A DNA stretch of 17,624 bases from Halanaerobiales bacterium (lineage in GTDB: Bacteria; Bacillota_F; Halanaerobiia; Halanaerobiales; DTU029), in assembly GCA_016278415.1 (NCBI GenBank), contig JADQBV010000283.1:1-17624 (forward strand). Direction: 5' to 3'. The position numbers were made by a program, and so were the translations under genes. The notes beneath the pieces are model-generated. The model had not been told where the DNA came from. It searched no databases and saw only the letters and a list, made by a program, of their open reading frames with translations. Positions 13,753 to 17,624 of this stretch are shown in pieces; position 1 is the stretch's first letter; each line of letters opens with the position of its first letter.

Positions 13753-13778
13753 AAAAAAAACTATAGCAAAAGCTATAG
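13753..13778 (-). terminator. Riboswitch-controlled terminator before cheX
   Basis: On the minus strand CTATAGC-TTTT-GCTATAG (13778-13761) is a perfect 7-bp hairpin followed by eight T (13760-13753). It lies in the leader, 38 bases before the cheX start, so it must be conditional. Its left arm contains ATAGCTTT (13776-13769), an exact complement of AAAGCTAT in the aptamer (13844-13837), which offers a ready antiterminator. Confidence 0.88.
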
Positions 13779-13797
13779 GTACAATGTTTTTTACATA

Positions 13798-13876
13798 TTG
13801 CAACCTGGCAGTCATAGATTTATAATCCTTAGACCCATAGCTTTGCGTCCTTATCTTTAAATAAGTTTGCCAAAAA
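13798..13876 (-). ncRNA. Cyclic di-GMP-I (GEMM) riboswitch aptamer
   Basis: Read on the minus strand this contains the class I c-di-GMP aptamer signature. GGCAAAC leads into a hairpin CTTAT...ATAAG with a purine-rich loop, then GGACGCAAAGCTATGGGTCT, a variable arm, and CTATGACTGCCAGGTTGC as the closing 3' part. The conserved GACGCAAAGC and the GCCAGGTTGC receptor segment are the diagnostic parts. It senses the second messenger cyclic di-GMP. It is followed by an intrinsic terminator and then cheX. Because AAAGCTAT belongs to the ligand-stabilised stem and also to the possible antiterminator, I infer an OFF switch: bound ligand frees the terminator. Confidence 0.92.
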
Positions 13877-14140
13877 CAGTATTTAATTTTTTTAGTTTTT
13901 AAAAGCGTAGTCCTTTTTTACTATATATAAAATTCCATACTTAAGACCCAAATTCCTCTATTTTTAGACAAAATAGTACTTTTTTACTAGTGCAATCTGA
14001 TGAATTTGATTTTTAGAAAAAAATATTGCTTGTCTAATTAATGTTTTGAAGAAAAAACTGTAAATCAAATATTCTACTTATTATTATTTCTTTTTAAACA
14101 AATAATAATATTAATAAAAAATATAAGGGGGATAATAAAG
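13877..14140. other. Divergent promoter region, cheX leader / oxidoreductase
   Basis: Intergenic DNA without a gene. On the minus strand TTGGGT followed after about 16 bases by TATATA could drive the riboswitch transcript. On the plus strand TTGAAG (14046-14051), an 18-base spacer and TATTCT (14070-14075) could drive the oxidoreductase gene, whose ribosome site AAGGGGG follows. Both promoters are weak matches. No repeat or structured element beyond these is seen. Confidence 0.35.
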
Positions 14141-15205
14141 ATGAAACAAATTCGTCTAGGTATAATAGGAACAGGAATGGCTTGGCAGCGTCTACACTGG
14201 CCCGCTATTCAAGAACTAGAGGGCAAGTATGAAGTAACTGCCCTATGTAATAGGACAAAAAAGGATGCATTAGATTTTGCCAGGTCTATAGGACTCAGTG
14301 AAAACAAAGTCTATGAAGATTATAACGAAATGCTAAGAAACGAAAATCTCGATGCAGTTGATGTCATGGTACCGATTGAAGAAAACTATGAGGCAGCTGC
14401 AGCAGTTGTACAAGCAAATATAAATTTAATCGCAGAAAAACCACTAGCCTCTACTCTACAGGGTGCAAAGCGACTATTAGAACTACACCGAAGTCATCCA
14501 GTAAACATTATGGTAGCGGAAAATTACCGTTATAATGAAGAAATCAATAAAATTAGAGATATAATAAATCAAGAGAAAATTGGTGATGTTGCATACTTTA
14601 TTTTCAACCAATATGTTAATTTCGAGAAAGAAATGAAGAAAAATACCTTCGCTGCAACAGAATGGAGACAACATCCAGAGTATGCAGGTGGTACATTTTT
14701 AGATGCTGCAATCCATGACTTGGCTGGACTAAGACATATTTTTGGTTCTGTTGATCAAGTATTTGCAATGGGGCGTCCTCAAAAAGAAGAATTCAGTCCT
14801 TACCGTATTATAAACTCACAAATAAAGTTTACTAATGGGGTTATCGGGCATTATTCCTACTATACAGATGGTAAGGAAACACAGAGACCACTTATAGGCT
14901 TAAGAATATTTGGAAATAAAGGTGAAATATATTTAGAAGAAAAAACCTGTGGGACAATTAACGTATCATACTATGATGGTAGTTCAGAACAAATCCCTTA
15001 TCAAGCAAAAAGAGGATATTATAATGAATTACTAAATTTCTATAATGCTATGGTTGGAACTGAAGATATAACAGTAACTCCTGAAGTAGAATATGGTGAT
15101 TTAAAGATGGTCTTTGACATTTTAGAATCAATAAAAACCAATCAAGCAATTACAGTCGATATAGACAATGCCTTTAAAAAAATTAAAAATCCAATTAAAG
15201 TATAA
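14141..15205 (+). CDS. Gfo/Idh/MocA family NAD(P)-dependent oxidoreductase
   Basis: A 354-aa soluble dehydrogenase. The N-terminal Rossmann fold has the dinucleotide motif LGIIGTGMAW (7-15). The family EKP motif is AEKPLAS (E99, K100, P101), where the lysine is catalytic. The C-terminal domain has GGTFLDAAIHD (183-193), with D188 and H192 in the active-site positions. Such enzymes oxidise or reduce sugars, inositols or related polyols; the substrate cannot be told here. AAGGGGG precedes the ATG by about nine bases. It is a single-gene unit, with a terminator about 100 bases after the stop and no sugar transporter or kinase alongside that would hint at its pathway. Confidence 0.92.
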   Translation: MKQIRLGIIGTGMAWQRLHWPAIQELEGKYEVTALCNRTKKDALDFARSIGLSENKVYEDYNEMLRNENLDAVDVMVPIEENYEAAAAVVQANINLIAEKPLASTLQGAKRLLELHRSHPVNIMVAENYRYNEEINKIRDIINQEKIGDVAYFIFNQYVNFEKEMKKNTFAATEWRQHPEYAGGTFLDAAIHDLAGLRHIFGSVDQVFAMGRPQKEEFSPYRIINSQIKFTNGVIGHYSYYTDGKETQRPLIGLRIFGNKGEIYLEEKTCGTINVSYYDGSSEQIPYQAKRGYYNELLNFYNAMVGTEDITVTPEVEYGDLKMVFDILESIKTNQAITVDIDNAFKKIKNPIKV

Positions 15206-15306
15206 ATCTGTTAAATTGTAATGTTGTAGCTAATATTATATTTTAGTTTAGTTTCTTTATATTATAAGTTCACAATGTTATTAACAAAGTAAATAATACC
15301 TTTATA

Positions 15307-15335
15307 AAAGCATCGTCAAAAAACGACGGTGCTTT
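15307..15335 (+). terminator. Terminator after the oxidoreductase gene
   Basis: AAAGCATCGTC (15307-15317) pairs with GACGGTGCTTT (15325-15335) over 11 bp with one G-T pair and a 7-base loop, followed by ATTATATTT. It separates this gene from the hemerythrin promoter. Confidence 0.82.
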
Positions 15336-15351
15336 ATTATATTTCACCAAT

Positions 15352-15380
15352 TTGTACAGATTTCGAAAATATGATATAAT
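15352..15380 (+). promoter_or_regulatory. Promoter of the hemerythrin gene
   Basis: TTGTAC (15352-15357), a 17-base spacer and TATAAT (15375-15380) form a strong sigma-A promoter. It implies a leader of about 120 bases before the hemerythrin ATG, containing the two perfect inverted repeats listed next. Confidence 0.8.
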
Positions 15381-15421
15381 AATTTTTAATTAATAAATCA
15401 TTGTCTTAAAATCTATGGAAA

Positions 15422-15478
15422 ATAGAAACTAACTTTCTATGATTATTATATTTGATTTTAATTATAATTAAAATCAAA
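15422..15478 (+). promoter_or_regulatory. Two perfect inverted repeats in the hemerythrin leader
   Basis: ATAGAAA-CTAAC-TTTCTAT (15422-15440) is a perfect 7-bp hairpin. Ten bases on, a 28-bp perfect palindrome spans 15451-15478; its left half is TTTGATTTTAATTA and its right half the exact complement, with no loop. The palindrome ends 31 bases before the ATG. It could be a dimeric repressor site or an RNA structure controlling hemerythrin expression. No known consensus is recognised. Confidence 0.7.
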
Positions 15479-15509
15479 ACAAAATAAAAAAGTAACTAGG
15501 AGTGATAAA

Positions 15510-15914
15510 ATGTTTGAATGGGATGATAAATTTTCTGTAGAAATAGTAGAGGTGGATGAACAACATAAGAAATTATTTTCTATTGGTAGGGATTTAGTAA
15601 GTATTTTAGAAAACACTTCAGATGGCATTGACCAATATGATGATATTAGAAGGCTGATAAAAGAATTACATAAATACACAATCTATCATTTTGATGCAGA
15701 AGAAAAACTTATGGAAAGAGCCGACTACATTGGACTACCTAGTCACAGATTCCAACATAAAATTTTTGTAAAAAAACTTGAAGAAATTGATTTAGAAAAA
15801 CTTGATCAAGACCAGGAAGATTCAACAATGAAGTTATTAGATTTTATAGCTAATTGGATTGGTAGTCATATTCTAGAGGTTGATATGAAATATAAGGATA
15901 CCTTGACTAATTAA
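15510..15914 (+). CDS. Bacteriohemerythrin (non-heme di-iron O2-binding)
   Basis: A 134-aa single-domain hemerythrin. The di-iron ligands are all visible: H19 in VDEQHKKLF, H60 and E64 in YHFDAEEK, H79 and H83 in PSHRFQHKIF, and H120 and D125 in SHILEVDMKY. Spacings H60-E64, H79-H83 and H120-D125 match the family exactly. It binds O2 reversibly through two irons and in anaerobes probably buffers or delivers oxygen, or detoxifies it. The start has AGGAG about seven bases upstream. It is a monocistronic unit with its own promoter, ending convergently 30 bases from the histidine-kinase stop. Confidence 0.96.
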   Translation: MFEWDDKFSVEIVEVDEQHKKLFSIGRDLVSILENTSDGIDQYDDIRRLIKELHKYTIYHFDAEEKLMERADYIGLPSHRFQHKIFVKKLEEIDLEKLDQDQEDSTMKLLDFIANWIGSHILEVDMKYKDTLTN

Positions 15915-15944
15915 GTGTCGTAACGGGGGACTCTAAGATAAACT

Positions 15945-17252
15945 TTAAATTACACAGTAATCAGGATAGGGTATTTTTATATAAAATGTTGTACCAATAT
16001 TATTCTTGGTTTCAAACCATATTTTTCCTTGGTGTACCTGTGTTATAGTTTGATATACCATATATAAACCTAATCCAGTTCCCCCATCTCTTTTACTAAT
16101 AAATGCTTGAAAAAGATTATCCCTAATATCTTCTGAAACCCCTGGCCCATTATCTTCTATTTTTATTAATATATTTTTTACTTCATCTAATATAGTAATA
16201 TTAATATATCCATCACCTTCTATACAATCAATTGCATTAATAATAATATTGTACATAGCTCTAGCAAACACTTTTTTTCTTATCCTAACCTTAACTTTGT
16301 TATTATTTTTAAAATATATTTTTATATTATTAGTATCAGCAAGTGGGCGTAAGTCATCTATAACATTATTAAGAATATCAGATGGTAAAAGGAGTAAAAA
16401 TTCTTCAGGTTCACTAACAAGCAAAATATTATTAAGTAGACTAGTTAACTGTTTTGTTTGTTTATTAATACGACTAAAATATTCCTTCGATTGAGTAGAC
16501 TCTGCCCTTTTGTTACCTAGTTTAGTCAATGCTTGAATAATGCTTAAGGGATTTTTTAAATCATGTACAGAAGTAGCTACAATATTACTCATGTTTTTAA
16601 CTCTTTCTTCTGCTTTATCTGCAGCTATCTGTCTTAGAGCAGTTTCAATTGAAGATACCGATAATAATACCAAAGAAAATCTATCTGGGTTTACTATTTT
16701 TTTTGGTGTAGTTAACTCAAGTACACCAATGATTTGGCCCTGATTATCTCTAATGGGTACACCATAACATATCAAGTTATTATATTCCATATTACAATGT
16801 TCACTTCCATATACTAATACAGGTTTTCCCTTTCTAAGGGCAGTTCCCACTCCATTTGCACCTACACACTCTTCAGATAAACAAGCACCTTCTATAAGTC
16901 CTAGTTTTTCAGCTGATAACTTTCCTTTAGTTCCAACAATATCTAATATATATCCATCCTTATCCGCAAGGATAACTATATGCTTATGCTCTTGAAAACT
17001 AAGAGAAATGTTATCCATATAAGGTTTAGCCATAGTTCTTAAGTGAAGATAATCTATTCGCTTTCTTCTTAAACTCTCTTCAGTTAAAACTTTTATTTCT
17101 TCCTTAAGTTCAGTACTCTTTACTTTAGAGAGTAAGGTTTTAAAATAATTGGCAAGGAAATTCACTACGGAGTTTTTAGGAGACCTCTTTTTTATTTCGT
17201 TAATGACCTTTTCTATTTCATCTCTGATGATATTATCTCTTAGACTTTGCAA
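15945..17252 (-). CDS. Cytoplasmic GAF-sensor histidine kinase
   Basis: A 435-aa soluble kinase with no membrane helix. Residues about 65-210 form a GAF-type sensor of the AcoR kind. The landmarks are ILADKDGYIL, then GACLSEECVGANGVGTAL (122-139), then YGSEHCN and YGVPIRDNQGQIIGVLELT, which are familiar from sigma-54 activators. The phospho-acceptor is H230 in VHDLKNPLS. The ATPase domain has an N-box (YNIIINAID), G1 DNGPG (367-371) and G2 GTGLGLY (391-397). The start is TTG at 17252, with GGAGG about eight bases upstream. No response regulator is adjacent. The pairing of an AcoR-type GAF domain with a kinase is uncommon in my experience. The ligand is unknown; redox or small-molecule sensing is an inference from the conserved cysteines (C124, C129, C153). 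Confidence 0.92.
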   Translation of the reverse strand: MQSLRDNIIRDEIEKVINEIKKRSPKNSVVNFLANYFKTLLSKVKSTELKEEIKVLTEESLRRKRIDYLHLRTMAKPYMDNISLSFQEHKHIVILADKDGYILDIVGTKGKLSAEKLGLIEGACLSEECVGANGVGTALRKGKPVLVYGSEHCNMEYNNLICYGVPIRDNQGQIIGVLELTTPKKIVNPDRFSLVLLSVSSIETALRQIAADKAEERVKNMSNIVATSVHDLKNPLSIIQALTKLGNKRAESTQSKEYFSRINKQTKQLTSLLNNILLVSEPEEFLLLLPSDILNNVIDDLRPLADTNNIKIYFKNNNKVKVRIRKKVFARAMYNIIINAIDCIEGDGYINITILDEVKNILIKIEDNGPGVSEDIRDNLFQAFISKRDGGTGLGLYMVYQTITQVHQGKIWFETKNNIGTTFYIKIPYPDYCVI

Positions 17253-17299
17253 GGTAAAACCTCCATTACAAAAAACAATTCTATTATTAAATATGATTC

Positions 17300-17350
17300 A
17301 GTATATTTTATACTCTAAATTATTATACTACAGCAAAAAATTATATGCAA
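17300..17350 (-). promoter_or_regulatory. Promoter and palindrome upstream of the GAF kinase
   Basis: On the minus strand TTGCAT (17350-17345), a 17-base spacer and TATAAT (17327-17322) form a good sigma-A promoter. Just downstream, AGTATA-AAA-TATACT (17314-17300) is a perfect inverted repeat with 6-bp arms, located near the predicted transcript start, where a repressor would block initiation. The binding role is inference. Confidence 0.75.
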
Positions 17351-17393
17351 ATTTATGGAAACAAGCAATTAAATTTGCTCAATAAAAAAATGC

Positions 17394-17426
17394 AAAAAAA
17401 GGGCCTATGTATTATTACATAGACCC
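17394..17426 (-). terminator. Terminator of ppdK
   Basis: On the minus strand GGGTCTATGTA-ATAA-TACATAGGCCC (17426-17401) forms an 11-bp stem with one mismatch, followed by seven T (17400-17394). It lies 38 bases after the ppdK stop and isolates it from the kinase promoter. It is an efficient-looking intrinsic terminator. Confidence 0.92.
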
Positions 17427-17463
17427 TTATATATTATATTATATTTTATTTATTGATATATAC

Positions 17464-17624
17464 TTATTTCCGTGGGTTTTCTATTTCAGCATGAGCTGCA
17501 GATAGTCTTGCAATAGGCACACGGAATGGAGAACAAGATACATAGTTTAAGCCAATGTCATGACAGAACTTAACAGAACTTGGCTCACCACCATGCTCAC
17601 CACAGATACCAACCTTTAGATTTG
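17464..17624 (-). CDS. ppdK: Pyruvate phosphate dikinase, C-terminal end
   Basis: The last 52 residues of a minus-strand gene that enters from the right edge: [20 protein letters not shown], then [20 protein letters not shown], ending ENPRK. This is the C-terminal PEP/pyruvate-binding barrel of PPDK. The ICGEHGG segment and the cysteine in [11 protein letters not shown], the general acid/base in characterised enzymes, are both intact. PPDK interconverts ATP, phosphate and pyruvate with AMP, pyrophosphate and PEP and works in glycolysis or gluconeogenesis of many anaerobes. PEP synthase is less likely, because the [11 protein letters not shown] wording fits PPDK. Confidence 0.95.
   Translation of the reverse strand, partial: NLKVGICGEHGGEPSSVKFCHDIGLNYVSCSPFRVPIARLSAAHAEIENPRK

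Noticed and set aside
1..17624. CRISPR array, transposase, integrase or prophage genes
   Set aside because: No regularly spaced repeats and no recognisable mobile-element proteins on either strand; neither tRNA shows an adjacent partial duplicate suggesting an attachment site.

Overview
The window reads as chromosomal DNA of a low-GC (roughly 30 percent), anaerobic-type, endospore-forming Bacillota bacterium. The signs are strong AGGAGG-type ribosome sites with several TTG starts, DUF1540 and YjcZ-like small proteins known from spore formers, a split Ku/LigD end-joining set, an SLH surface protein, and the end of pyruvate phosphate dikinase. A Halanaerobiales- or Clostridia-like host is my guess; the sequence alone does not fix the genus. 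No insertion sequence, prophage, CRISPR array or integrase is visible.

Layout. 1-627 (minus): a PadR repressor translationally coupled to a membrane-protein gene start with a HAAS-type prefix, behind a near-consensus promoter with a duplicated 10-bp site. 628-1252: no intact gene, but plus-strand reading-frame remnants of a decayed gene. 1253-2224 (plus): a two-repeat DUF3231 protein. 2339-3918 (minus): an orphan polytopic-membrane histidine kinase followed 25 nt later by tRNA-Thr(CGT) with an unusual C33. 4190-4378 (minus): a small zinc-finger-like protein.

4636-9153 is the most coherent block. It holds DUF1540, a stand-alone LigD ligase, a compositionally odd 250-bp spacer and a stand-alone LigD polymerase on the plus strand. 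Ku follows convergently with 5 nt between stops. Further on the minus strand come a 72-aa protein plus a second DUF1540 gene that has no ATG, GTG or TTG start and seems to begin at ATT, and then a DprA-like SLOG protein. Together they suggest a spore- or stationary-phase-linked NHEJ neighbourhood.

9154-9717 is non-coding with two stem-loops. 9718-10917 is an SLH-domain exported protein. tRNA-Leu(CAA), a 34-aa YjcZ-like gene and a TraB/PrgY-family membrane protein follow. 13104-13876 (minus) is a c-di-GMP-I riboswitch with a terminator controlling cheX and a 44-aa membrane protein, which links cyclic di-GMP to chemotaxis signalling. 14141-15205 is a Gfo/Idh/MocA oxidoreductase. 15510-17252 holds a bacteriohemerythrin with a palindromic leader, convergent with a cytoplasmic histidine kinase carrying an AcoR-like GAF sensor. 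The window ends in the 3' end of ppdK.

The most notable items are the ATT-start DUF1540 gene, the c-di-GMP riboswitch with an evident antiterminator pairing, the split LigD set with its odd spacer, the C33 tRNA-Thr, and the 28-bp perfect palindrome before hemerythrin. All functional calls rest on motif recognition by eye.
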